Positions 37,341-49,095 of a stretch of 64,000 nucleotides of DNA are shown in pieces. Made by a program: the position numbers and the translations under genes. The stretch covers positions 1 through 64,000 of the forward strand of contig JACATO010001680.1 in the NCBI GenBank assembly GCA_018389105.1. Direction: 5' to 3'. Source of the DNA: Nautilus pompilius (lineage: Eukaryota > Mollusca > Cephalopoda > Nautilida > Nautilidae). How positions within the stretch are numbered: the stretch's first letter is position 1; each line of letters begins with the position of its first letter. The notes under the pieces were generated by a model that worked only from the letters and a program-made list of their open reading frames with translations, did not search any database and was not told the DNA's origin.

Positions 37341-38194
37341 CACATTGACATTAGAATTACCATCGTTGCCCGGTCGCCCAAGGAAATTGCTCAGACATAC
37401 CGTCCCGGCGGGAGGATTAGAACAAAAACGAGAAAAACTTGGAAATGAAGACAGAGGAAAAAAACTCCACGAACGGCGATTTTTTTGTTTGTTTCCATTT
37501 TACAGTTTAGCCAGCTGTAGTGACCATCAAAGACACGACAAATACCTTACCTGTTGTAATTCTTTCTAAAGCGCCACAAGATTGTATTTGGCTCACGCAA
37601 TATGTTTATTTCCTGTTAGTGACAATTCAGTAGCACGGACAAAACCACTATATCTGGGACAGCACAACATATATAATACATATAATACATATCTTCCTTT
37701 GGGAGAAATTTTTACGATAGTTTTTCGTTGGCTATCAACAAATCACGTGATCGTATTGCGCTATTATGAGATGCCAAAGCGACATCTTGGGAAAATGAAA
37801 ACAAATTGAATTTCTTCGCAAAGTTTTGAAATTCTACATTTAGAAAGACTTTTTATCACTTTTAATCCGGAATGAAACATTCGCTAGTCTGATGGACAAA
37901 CAACGTATCCATTTGAGATTTCTAAGATGCGTGATTGGTCTCAATCTTCGGAGATACGCCACCTTGTTGATTTTAGTATTTCTGAGTCATTATGAAACGC
38001 TGGCTTTTCTAGGTAACTTTTAGATTAAATTACTTATTTTCACGACTTAAAAAATAAATCCAGATTTATAACTGTAATCAGAAGGTAAAATATTTTTTAT
38101 TGTTACCTTCCAAATTTGTCGTTTTCTTATTCAAAAATGACAAATAGCACTTTTCATGTTCTTGGTCAAATGATCAAGTTCGAAGGAAACAACG
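37341..38194. other. Unannotated intergenic stretch
   Basis: No gene is recognised. A TATAATACA repeat of three units lies at about 37,671-37,692. Confidence 0.5.
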
Positions 38195-38358
38195 TCTACT
38201 GATTGCAGACAGATTAACACAAAAATTTCGAATTTCAATCAAATTATGACTGATGCTGACAAAAATTCAAAATTATGCTTGGAGGTTTTGCGGTCAGCAT
38301 CAGTCATAATTTGATTGAAATTCGAAATTTTTGTGTTAATCTGTCTGCAATCAGTAGA
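38195..38358. repeat. Perfect 66-bp inverted repeat with 32-nt loop
   Basis: The left arm (38,195-38,260) and right arm (38,293-38,358) are exact reverse complements over 66 bp. The arms begin TCTACTGATTGCAGACAG and end GACTGATGCTGAC on the left. The 32-nt spacer (38,261-38,292) is unpaired. A transcript through it would form a long perfect hairpin. There is no terminal-repeat or target-site signature of a known MITE family. Possible origins are template-switch inverted duplication, a fold-back element or a hairpin-RNA locus. Confidence 0.97.
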
Positions 38359-40000
38359 TTTTTCTAGAAAAAAAAAGTTTCTTATCTCCACAATTTAGTT
38401 CAAAAAGAATTCGTAACGCGAAAACACACACACAAAAGTAAAAACGAATAATCTAATAATCCAAGAGGCTCACCAAAGTGTGATTTATTCGTCCCTTTTC
38501 AAATCTGGTTCCTTATTTTAGAATAACCCCGCGTTTTCGCCAGTTTGGTCTCGGAGGCCGAAAAAAAAAAAAAATTTACTCTGCAATAGATGTTAAAATT
38601 TGCTTAAAACAGAAAGGCACCAAACAGAATGTCCCGGTCTCTCCGGAAATCGCAGTATGCCAATACGACATGTTTTGGTTACTTTCATTGGATTGGACTA
38701 GAAAAACTCCCAGAAATTCGACATTGAGCGTTTCCTAGGAGGAATTTGGATAAGGCCCGCGTTTGTATAAACGGAAAACCAGATGATTCTTGTAGGAGAG
38801 CGGCAGCTGAATTCTTCAACAGTTCTCGGTGACGCCGACTTCCGGATGACAGAGGACGCTGCAGTCTGAAATAAGGGAAGAATTTAGTGAATTCTTGCAC
38901 GGCATCAAAAGGAATATTTACAAATTATCACGGATTAAAATTACCGATGTCGTGCGGAGTTTTGAATGTTTTCACTGCGTCGAGGCAGAGGAGAAGATTC
39001 GGTGACGCAAAATTTTTAAGGGAGTTAACCGCTATTCAGGGGCCAAACGTCAAAAGTCCTCGAAGACCAGCTGCAGTACATAGAGCTGCTGGATGGTCCT
39101 GGCGGACATTCATCACGAATGAAGTCGGGACCGGGGTCGAATCCGCATTGTGCGACAGATCGCGGACGAGTGAGAGCGATTTGCCAGTACGCCTGAGGCA
39201 GAAGGTACGAGGAAACTTAATGATTTTTGTTGTTGTTTTTATAAGCCCTGGCTATGCGACCCAAGAGTTCAGAAAAATTTTTACGGGGCGTAGTTATTAG
39301 GGGTATTCGTAGAAATCAATTAGCAGAGCGATAAATCTGTCGGGCAAGAATGACAAACAGGCACCCGGGTCTACGCTGCGAAACATTAAATAATGCTTTA
39401 TTGTTTTTATCCACCCCGAGACCCCTGTCTCCCACCTCGCAGTGGCGCCAAACCAATATCGGGGTAGCGCGATCACAAAGGACTTGGGAGCTTGGGGCTG
39501 TCAGGAGAATTCTTTACAAGGTCGGAGGTGAGGGAAAATACCTACCTGATCCCGTTCTTTCTACCTGGCTGAGGCGAGACGTTTGATTGCACGTTTCAGT
39601 TCATGATGATGGTTGGCAGATGTTAACCTTCTGTTGTTTACAGGAATCGCACTGTCAAGAAAAATTATTGTCATTCGAAAAGTCGTCGGGGCTGGGAACC
39701 CACTGATATACCCCTCTGCTGGCCCGTCCTTTGGTTTCTCTTTGTTTCGCTGGCGCAAAGGTTAAGCGAAAGTTGATTAAATTAGACAATAAATTAATTG
39801 TTTTAAAAATCTAAAAATATCCTTTGTTTTGTTTTGTCGACGTTTGGGCCGGTCAACGATTCGACAGCTGCGGCGGCGGCGAAGCGGCTTGACGTGCACG
39901 GCTCCCAGAACTTGGAAATTTAGTGATTAGTAATGGTAATCATAATAAAGAACAAAAATACCTGGAAATGACAAAAAAACAGTAATAATTAACAAATTGC
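38359..40000. other. Unannotated intergenic stretch
   Basis: No gene is supported. The 137-codon plus-strand frame at about 38,887-39,300 lacks motifs. A B-box-like GGGTCGAATCC near 39,135 has no convincing A box. Confidence 0.5.
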
Positions 40001-40059
<59 letters not shown>

Positions 40060-40176
40060 TCTCTCTTTCTCTCTCTCCGTCTCTGTACTGACATCATCTC
40101 TCTCTCTCTCTGTACTGACGTCATCTCTCTCTCTCTCCGCTCTCTCTCTGTACTGACGTCATCTCTCTCTCTCTGA
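40001..40176. repeat. (CT)n with TGACGTCA blocks
   Basis: A CT repeat of about 70 bp is followed by three GTACTGAC(A/G)TCATCTCT blocks. Two contain perfect TGACGTCA and one contains TGACATCA. It is in the same orientation as the array at 19.0-19.5 kb and is a third member of that dispersed family. Confidence 0.92.
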
Positions 40177-42520
40177 TCTCTGATTTTCCTTAAAATCCCT
40201 GTAATTGGAACCGATTTGAGATGAGACCAGTCTTTACAAACGAAATAAACGTCTAAAGCTCTCGTCTTGTTGGTTTCTCTCCCCCTTTTAAAGTATATTC
40301 TCCCTTAATAATCATCTTGTACTTGTTTTTCTCAGATGTTTTTAAAAACTGCTCAAAGTAGCCCAGAGCTCCCTTCCCGCCTCTAATTCTTTTACTGTGG
40401 CCATAAACAGTTTATCGAGATGCACGACAGACGAATGCAGCGAACCTCTTGGTCGCCTCTCGCCATCATTATATAAGTCCACGAAATATTAAGGGGGCCG
40501 CAAAATCTGCCCGCTTCCGCCCGCAAACCAACTACACGATTTTTATAGCAATCTTAAAAAAAGAAGTGAAAAAAACGTTCGTTAGTAATAAGGAGATGGT
40601 ATTATATTTAACTCGTTCGGAAAACGGGCACTTCCGGTTGCCGTCAGTCGAGTTTACTATGTTAAAAAACGGTGATGTAATCGCATTCAGGTGGAGCTGC
40701 TTCATGTACGATCAGTTCTATCAGACCTCTATGTAGCGTTAACTGTTCTACGTAATAGGGTGCCCAGCGCCGCCACGTTTGCTCGAATCAGGTGGGGGGG
40801 GTCTGTACATCACGAACCAAGTTCTGAATCATGTCACGTGACCATTCGAGTCTCCCGGTGGTCTCCACGACCATCCCGCCACCTCCAATGGCGGTTTGTT
40901 CTCCTAGCCACAACGCGGGCTGGTGACTGAGCGCGATGTCACCGAAGCCTCGGATCTGATCCCACGAACTCCTTGATAGGCCCGTGGCGGACTCGCACCC
41001 CCAACGGTCAATCCAGCCTAGTTCGGTCGGCGCATCCCAGAAGTTGCAGGAGGAGGAGGAGGAGCTGTCATCACCTTTCGCCGTGACGACGACACTGCAG
41101 AGCGCGATCGGCGCTGGCCGAGAACCGAAATCTACCGCACTGCCTCTAAATGTAACTGGTCCCCCTGAACTACTAGTCGGACCCTGCTAGAAAACTCCAT
41201 CAGCGAAGTGCGCCGGAAACCACGCGGTTTGGTGTAGAAGGATAACGAGAAGAAGCTACGGCAGTGGGGCGGGGTAGGGGTGTGTCTCGCGCCAGTCCGG
41301 CCTCTCAGGGTCCGTCCGTGTGTCCGACCATCAGCGAGGAAACCATCCCTCACGCAACAGACCACCGTGTTATGTGCTGGCAACATCATTACGGCGAGAG
41401 GTGGGGGGTGTTTAACTACCTAATTAGCCAGCCATTACCACTATCCTCTGAAGAATTCAGCCAGCCCGAGTGCGCAGATCCTTTCGCTAGGTGGTCTCGG
41501 GATGCGGGCTGCGTATTTATCGTAGGGGGTCTTCATTAGCCTTTCTTTCCGCTAACGATAACAGCACCGAATAGCCCCCCTTTCTCCCCCCCCGCTCTCT
41601 CTCATTCGATAGTTCCTCAAATACTGGCACACGGACATGCTCGTCTCGCGTGAATGTGACTCTAGCAAGGGCCATAAGGGGCGGGGGGCCAGCCAGCGCC
41701 AGTAGCCGAGTGCACGACGCCACTGCGTCAGTCTTTCCCCATTCTCGGACAGGAATTTTCTGAATGCACCCGTTTTACCTTCAAACACACCTGTCTGTGA
41801 TTACACGCGGTTGTTACTTAATTAAGCCGGACTCCCCCAAGTTTATTTCTTTTTATTTTTGTTTAACTTGAGACCGCCAGATGGCTGGCGCTGGAGACAG
41901 GATCCCGGTCACTGGCAAGTCGCCATTTTCCAGGACGGGGCTCTTAGCGCCCAGAACTTCTAGCGCGTCGGGAAAAGGCAAACAATTAGTTCGTGAAATA
42001 AAAATGCCATTAATTAAGAAAGTGAAAGCCGAACCCACGTATCCCTTACCTAATAACCCCGGAACACTCCGGCCGCCCGCTTTCCCTTTCCTTCCGTTTA
42101 AAATAAAAAAAAGAAGAAAATTTCCCGAATACCGACCGACTGCCAGACTCGATGTGGAGGAATTCTTCTAGTTTTGCCAGCCATCGAGCGAGCTCCCTCT
42201 TTGACACTCGACCCCTTTTATCAGTCAGCTTTGGTCAAATGTTTTCCCATACGCAGGAGGCAGTCACAAAGTTCAAGAACTTTATCTAAGCCGAGAATAC
42301 GTAATCTATTGCCTATCAGACAGAAGAAGAAGAAGAAGAAGAAAGAAGACAACATCGGGGCGGCTGAAAGAGTAATTCGACAGTTGTCTAGAACAGTCCG
42401 ATAATTTCCACGGGGTCTCTTCGTATTACTACGTCCTTCGGCCTCCCATCCTTCCTGTCCTGCTTTTTATCGCTTTCTTTTAACCAGCTTCGCAGCAATA
42501 CTTTGCAAGGGGTAGTAAAT
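40177..42520. other. Unannotated, mostly GC/CpG-rich intergenic stretch
   Basis: No gene is recognised, although 40.7-41.7 kb is GC- and CpG-rich. Short (GGA)n near 41,050-41,062 and (GAA)n near 42,325-42,342 are present. Confidence 0.5.
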
Positions 42521-42525
42521 AATAT

Positions 42526-42594
<69 letters not shown>
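42521..42594. repeat. (AAT)n microsatellite
   Basis: This is a TAA/AAT repeat of about 74 bp with a single ATATTAAT interruption. Confidence 0.95.
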
Positions 42595-42595
<1 letters not shown>

Positions 42596-42735
42596 GTGGT
42601 CCGTTTACATCCCGACCATCAATGATAGTTTCCTTCCTACCTAATAAGTGATGAATATTTAAAAACTGCCTGGATTTTAAACCGCAAACACAGCTTTAAT
42701 TGAAATACACCCTTTCACACACTTGCCACACACAC

Positions 42736-42774
<39 letters not shown>
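42736..42774. repeat. (GCA)n microsatellite
   Basis: Thirteen uninterrupted GCA units directly abut the 5' end of the SINE that follows. Confidence 0.97.
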
Positions 42775-42775
<1 letters not shown>

Positions 42776-43062
42776 GCCGGCCCGGTGGGCAGGTGGTAGC
42801 GGGTTAGCTCCGTAAGGAGACCGTTGCTCCTGTACCGGGTTCGATCCCAGGCTGGAGTCGGAGGAGAGTTGTCGCTGATGATCGCCATAGCGTGAAACAG
42901 CTGTAAGGCGTTCCTTGGTGCCCGACTTGAGAGAGACCTCCCGGGTCCTTGGGGCCCCCCGGTGTCGGGGGACCGGGCCGCTTGTCGGCTCGACGAACAT
43001 CTCTCAGTTACGAGTAGGGTTCGGCATTTGGACGTCCAACTCCCTTAACAACAACAACAATT
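42776..43062 (+). mobile_element. tRNA-derived SINE with (CAA)n tail
   Basis: The 5' head is tRNA-like. It has an A-box-like TGGGCAGGTGG (42,786-42,796) and a perfect-looking B box GGTTCGATCCC (42,838-42,848) followed by CAGGCTGG. These are internal RNA polymerase III promoter elements at roughly tRNA spacing. A GC-rich body of about 180 bp follows, including a self-complementary stretch around 42,945-42,980. It closes with AACTCCCTTAACAACAAC and a short (CAA)n tail (43,047-43,060). Head, body and repetitive tail are diagnostic of a SINE. The (CAA)n tail matches that of the LINE at 49.1 kb, a possible reverse-transcriptase donor. The target-site duplication is obscured by the adjacent (GCA)n. 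Confidence 0.75.
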
Positions 43063-44599
43063 CTGAAGGATGTGCGCGCTTCCTTTAGGTAAAATATCGA
43101 ATCACTCGGCCATCTCGCTACAGAGAGATTTTCTTTTTCTCCCCTACGCACCCACGAAACCGGAAACAGTTCCGATGACGAAGGAAATGGACCCGGCATT
43201 AAGCGGATATTAAGGGTGACGCTACACGACGATCTAATTCGACTTTCTCGATTTTAAGATCCCGAGAGGGAAAGGTTGGGAACCCTGACGAGACAGTTCG
43301 GCCCGGCGCCAACGCCCTACTTTAACCCTCACCCAGCCGGCCTTGGTTCCCGAAGTTAGTTGTGGCCGTATCGTCTCTCCCGCCCAGAGCTAGCTGGGGG
43401 GGGGGGGTAACTGCTCTGGCACCATCGCGCTTTCCTAACCCCTAACAGCAGCTTCCTGAACCATGGACACGGGGCCCGGCCGGTTAAATAAAGACTTGGC
43501 TTCTTTCTTCCGACATCCGGGTTTTAGCAGACAGTTAAATGAACAGAAATAAACATCTGCCGCTCCATTAACTTCTGTCGCAAAGAAGTTCTATTTATAG
43601 TTCTCCCGGAATCCTTAATACGAGTGACCGAGTTTCAGGGGGGGGGATTAAACACCTTTTTTACAAAAAAAAACAAAAAAAAACTTCTCGTAACTAATAA
43701 CAACAAGGATAAGGGAGGGAGGGGTGGTCTCCCTTTCGCTGGTCAGACAGGAAGCCCTCCGATTTTTTTTTTTTTTTTCATTTTCGTTTTCTGTCCAAAA
43801 CCCTAAATCTTCTCCAAGCTGGACCCTTCAGCGCGTGAAGGGCAGATCCTTTCCACCACCCCCCCCTCCCAGCCTATAGTTAAAGTCCAGCGTTCTTTCG
43901 GCGGCCCCGCTCTGTACAAACCCGTGTAAAGACTTGGTTTTCTCTTAGACCCCTAACTCCCCCCTCAAACTGAAGGGTTTTGAAAAAAGAAGAAGTTATA
44001 CAGCAGTCACGCGCACGCTGAACACTCGGACTTCCTACCCCTGCGACTGCGATGTTGACGGATTGACATACAGCACGAGATGAACGGTTTGTGTCAATTA
44101 TTTAATACCGACATATCGCCTCGGCGCGCGCGCGCGCACGCACACACAGAGAGAGGGTTAGGAAAAGGACTCGCGGCCCCACATAAATCTCTGAACCCTT
44201 CGCTGTGTTTATACAGACATTTTACTTTGAGATTTCTATGCATTACTTGCAGTGTAACCGTATCCCCCATCTCCTGATTAACTTCTACCAATGCTAAGAT
44301 TACGTTTTACCGAAACTGCACCGAAACTCCCCGGTCCGCAATCGTCGTTCTGTTTTTTTACCGAACCCGCTGGGTCACAGGCTAAGTACACACACAGTTG
44401 AGCACTGTGATTTCGAATTTCTTTTCGGAAACTTTACCAAAATCTGCACTCAAGGAATACCGGGATCGTGTATACATCGAGTACTTCTCCAATAAGATAT
44501 ATTTTTCTTTCAGATTTAAAAAAAAAAAAAAAAATCTGATAAGACAAGAAGAGATGAAGAAAGGATAAAATATCTCAACTTTGTAACCCTGGTAATGCA
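43063..44599. other. Unannotated intergenic stretch with homopolymer runs
   Basis: No gene is recognised. It holds a G run at about 43,396-43,407, T and A runs at about 43,664-43,780 and a (CG)n run at about 44,125-44,138. Confidence 0.5.
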
Positions 44600-44930
44600 G
44601 TGCACTCTCGCTCTCTCTCCTCCTCCCTCTCTCCCCAGCTGTCTCTTGTCGGTGCCGACGTCATCCTCTCTCTCCCCTCTCTCCCCTCTGTCCGCTCTGT
44701 GCCGACGTCAGCTCTCTCGCTCTCTCTCTCGCTCTCTCCTCCATCTCCATCTCTCTCTCACTCTCTCCTCCTCGCGCCATCTCCATCTCCTCTCTCTCTC
44801 TCTCTCTCCTCTCTCATCCCTCTCTCCCCCTCGGTCGATCTGTCTGTGCCGACTCAGCTCTCCTCTCTCTCTCTCTCTCTCGCTTCTCTCTCCATCTCCT
44901 CTCTCTCTCTCTCTCTCCTCGCTCTCTCTC

Positions 44931-44968
<38 letters not shown>

Positions 44969-45074
44969 ATCTCTCTCTGCTCTCCATCTCTCTCTCTCCT
45001 CTCCATCTCCCTCTCTCCATCTCTCGCTCCATCTCTCTCTCTCTCCCTCTCCATCTCTCTCTCCCTCTCTCTCT

Positions 45075-45139
<65 letters not shown>

Positions 45140-45152
45140 CTCTCTCTCTCTC
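44600..45152. repeat. (CT)n compound satellite with GCCGACGTCA blocks
   Basis: About 550 bp of CT-rich repeat. The first 110 bp contain GTGCCGACGTCATCC and GTGCCGACGTCAGC, which are variants of the TGACGTCA family with C in place of T. The 207- and 187-codon open frames are translations of the repeat. Confidence 0.93.
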
Positions 45153-47460
45153 ATATCACTTGAAGTATTTAGGAAAACCACTTCGACTTGTAATCTTCGT
45201 AGTATCTTCCCAGCTTAGATGCAAATACCTAGGCTGTATGATGAATCAAGATGCCCCCTCTCTGAGTCAATTGCCATTTATCTTCGGAATTAAAAATAAG
45301 AGCTTTATGTCTGGCGGCTCGGTATATTCCAGTGGTAATTAAGAAGACTGCGAGGGCTGAGTTTACCGAACCCCTATAGATTGGTTTCCTCGTCTCTCTC
45401 TTTTCCATCAGCCGGCCCCGCATCTAACAAAAAATATCAAACTTTCTAGTAAGCCCTTTTCTGGCCTTGAAAGTCGTCTTCTTTGGTAGAGGTGGTGTAC
45501 ACCACAACAGCCCTACTGCAGTTATTTCTGAGCCCTAAAGTGGACCTCACACGAAAGTTAAGAGTTATTCCGCCTGGTAATTCGAAATAAACACACTACC
45601 ATTCTGAGAGCGAATTCTTTAAGTTTCCCGATTCCCGCTGGAAATGCCTTTCAAACGGCTGCGGGCCGGGCCACTTTCTTAACTCGCCAGGGGAATACGT
45701 TTGATAATCTGATGCGACTCTCGATCGGTCGAAGAGGCTGCGGTGGCAGACGTGTTTTAGTACAAGCTGACCAACAACACATTTAAGCGATATCCGGCTG
45801 GGAGTCCTTTCCGCAGGGAATGGCCGTCTACTCTAACGATTCTGTTGTCGTTACGAATTCTGCTGCAAATATTTACGTTACGAATTTGGATTCATTTGGA
45901 AGGGCTGAGCGAGGAACTTATAGCAGATTCTTTAAAGCAATAACAAGGGCAGCCAAAGAAAAACTTGCTGGTAGCTTTTCGTCGCGGTTGGCTCAGCAGA
46001 CTCCCTCCCCCACCCCCGGGGACCGGTCCGTGTCTCCGCCCCAAGTCTCTCGGAACACCACACGACCGGCCTTTAATGATCTACCAGTTTCTAAACGGCC
46101 CGTGCACTGCACCAGGTCCACACCGTCTTGTTAATTCAAATAAATATTCTTTTATTGCTGTTACTTATTTCCGATTGCACGCTACCATTGACGTAAGCCG
46201 AGACCCGGAACAGCAGCCAGGCGGGGGTGAAGAGATGCGTGGCGTCAAGATCTGAAGTCAGCCCGAGAGTGACTTCGACTGATCCCGTGAATGGTTAAAT
46301 GTTGTTCGTCCTTAGACATTCTTTGCTGGCTCTGCCTGACTGCCAGCCATTTTTTGGCAACTTCGTCACCCTTTGGGACCTGTCTCTGGTGGCTCGACTA
46401 TTTCAGTGCTCTGCTGACGTCCCTACACCTGAATTTACAAGCAAGTGGTCTCATTCACACAATTCTTCCTTCTGCAGATTATTTCCATGTCTGCGGTACG
46501 TAGATTTTTTGTTTTCGTACACCGATGCTTAAAATGGAGGCAGCTTGGGGATAGCGTGTAGTTCCGCGGTTGTCCGCTAGGAAGCATTGCTAATCACGCG
46601 CCAAGTGGGTGGGGGCGGCAATCCCCGACGCTTCCGACTTCGGCAAGGACTCATTGCTGCGCTGCTATTACACAAGGGAGATAAGCACGCCGAGTGAACA
46701 CTTTGACCGATCGGGAAAACGCTCCCAGGTGGCTTCTCGCCGTACGGTTCAGAGACTGTCTGACTGCATTAGTCAGGAAGCGTACAGAAGGGGCCGGTGT
46801 ACCTAGTCACCGGTGAGATACGATTGGCCGGGTGGAGTGTAGTAAGAACGAAGGCAGCGCGAGCGGTGTCCGTTTCGTCTCCGTACCAACACTCTTTGAC
46901 AAGTTAAGTCGTCGCTTTGTGGGCAGGGATGCTGAGAGGTGTCTTCTTACTGGAGGAATGTCTGCCCATACCCCACTCCCACAAGTCCGCTCGCCAGGAA
47001 ACCTCCCCACATTTAAAGAAAAAAGAAGGGATTACCGGACCAAGGTAAAGACGACTATGGCTTTCAGCTCCCAGAGACGGGCACGTGCAGCTTTCGGTCA
47101 GCCATAGATAGCGCCTTCCTCTCTCCCCTCTCCGCCCTGTCCTCGCTCACCACCGGATTTCATTGACGTACTCGTAGTTAACTCCAAAAACAAACTTACA
47201 CAAACCCGCACAACCTAACAATGCAGATCTTAAATAACGGGGCTGTCTTTGCCCGTAAACCTCTCGCCTCGCTCTGAATGAGATCGCAAGGATTATTATT
47301 ATTACTATTATTATTATCTTGCTTTTTTTTTTATTAAGAAAAGATTTTGCCAAAAATTAGCTTTAATCTATCTTCTAAAACTAAACGCTAATCCTGCTAG
47401 AATGTAAGTTTATGAACCCCTAAGGCAGAGGCTCCTCAGTTATTGGATTTCCCCTGTCGA
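45153..47460. other. Unannotated intergenic stretch
   Basis: No gene is recognised. GGGAGATAAG at 46,676 resembles a motif that recurs elsewhere in the window. Confidence 0.5.
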
Positions 47461-47702
47461 TGGAATCCTGGACGTCCACAGATCGCGGAGTAAGATGATT
47501 TCAACAAATCGGAAACGGCTGAAACAGACCGAGATCAGGTCGTCAACCACGTGTCGCAAAACAGTGCACGGCCTCCCATTGGATCAACATCACTGTGCCA
47601 CTCTGGCCATCTCGTCTTCCAGACTTGACACACCATTAAAAAAAACTGTGGGGTAAGCTTGATCGCCATATACGACGGCCAACAACAACAACAACAACAA
47701 CA
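47461..47702 (+). mobile_element. Possible retroposon 3' end with (CAA)n tail
   Basis: A tail of eight AAC units (47,680-47,703) follows unique sequence and resembles the (CAA)n tails of the SINE at 42.8 kb and the LINE at 49.1 kb. No RNA polymerase III boxes or protein motifs are visible, so the body and its start are guesses. A plain (AAC)n microsatellite is the alternative. Confidence 0.25.
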
Positions 47703-48403
47703 CACAGAGGGATAGATTTTTTCCGGTTTATGACATCACTGCTTCACGGACTGTGATTAACTGTGGTAGTGCGTTAGCGAAGAGGTACCGATCCGAAACC
47801 ATCCTTTGGGTACGGAAACGATTCCTCTTGGTACCTAATTGAGTGGCCATATAAGATATAAAAGTGTGGATTATGCTTGCATTAGAAAACTCTTTGGTTT
47901 GTCCGAGCTGTCGTAGAATTTACTGTTTATTAAAGAATTCGTTCAAATAACGTAGTCTCTCTTATTTCAGAAAATGCAAATCATTAAGAAGAGGAATTAA
48001 ACTTTAAATAATTATACGAACAGATTCCGTAAACAAGACCAATTTCCTCACTCAGGCTCCTCACATAAAACCAAGGCCCGTAATTCGCAAACTTGGAGCC
48101 GAACAGACCTTCAACTAACTTAAAACTAATCATGGTGGAAACGGTCTAATGTCGTTTGAAAGTGAATTCTTAATTATTATTATTTTTTTTTTGAAAAAGA
48201 AAGATAGTGAAAATTATCTATATAGAGTTGTTAGATCGACAGTGAAAGTTGAGCAGAGAGTATTATCGATGATCAACTAAATTACAATTTATCGGAAATT
48301 AATCTTTAAATAAATTGTTTCTTATTACATTATTTCACAGTCCCTTTCTCTTTGTGTAATGCAAAGACTTCTGTGTCATTTAAATGTACGACGAATTTAT
48401 TGC

Positions 48404-48460
<57 letters not shown>

Positions 48461-49094
48461 CTAAATATTGCATTTTAAATCCGTTTAGAAGACCCTAAAA
48501 TGTATCTTCGTAGCACCTGAAATATCCTTAAGAACGTAAAAGGGAGCGTGGTTAAAGGGGGATAACTTATAAATACATGATCAGGTTTTTATCATTTCCA
48601 ATGGACTCCGCTTTAACATACCGAGGGATAATTCGAATCCGAAAAACCGTTTGTTAAACGGAAGCTTCCAAGTATCCATATACACGAAACAATTAATTTG
48701 CAGTCCCCACCCCACCCGAGACGATTTTAAGGCTGATGACCAGGCTAAGTGTAGGAGAATTTTGGTGTTTTTGTCATTGTACAAATTGTTTTATTTTAAA
48801 AGCTGAAATTAGACGAGTAGCTGTAAAAGACGTCTTATGAAAAAGTCCGGAGTTATCTCCCATTCTATATGTTTCGGTTGCCTTAACGTATTGCATCCGC
48901 GTGGGCAGTGGAACGGGTCCGGCGACCTCCGGTTCCAATAATTCGGCAGGCCCGGGGATTATGGGAAACACGAAAACTGGTTTGCCCATAATTTTATTTC
49001 TATCTCTCAGAACCAAGCAGTATATTTTTTTTATCGGATTTTAATTAGGGCTTCCTCAGGCCGATACGGAAGAAATGAGATCAGAAAAGATGCT
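47703..49094. other. Unannotated intergenic stretch with (ATT)n
   Basis: No gene is supported. An (ATT)n microsatellite lies at 48,410-48,461 and a T run at about 48,183-48,191. Confidence 0.5.
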
Positions 49095-49095
49095 T

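Noticed and set aside
39090..39145. B-box-like GGGTCGAATCC
   Set aside because: The upstream A-box candidate is poor and no cloverleaf can be drawn.
44595..45218. 207- and 187-codon open frames
   Set aside because: Both are low-complexity translations of the CT satellite with no domain, splice or promoter support.
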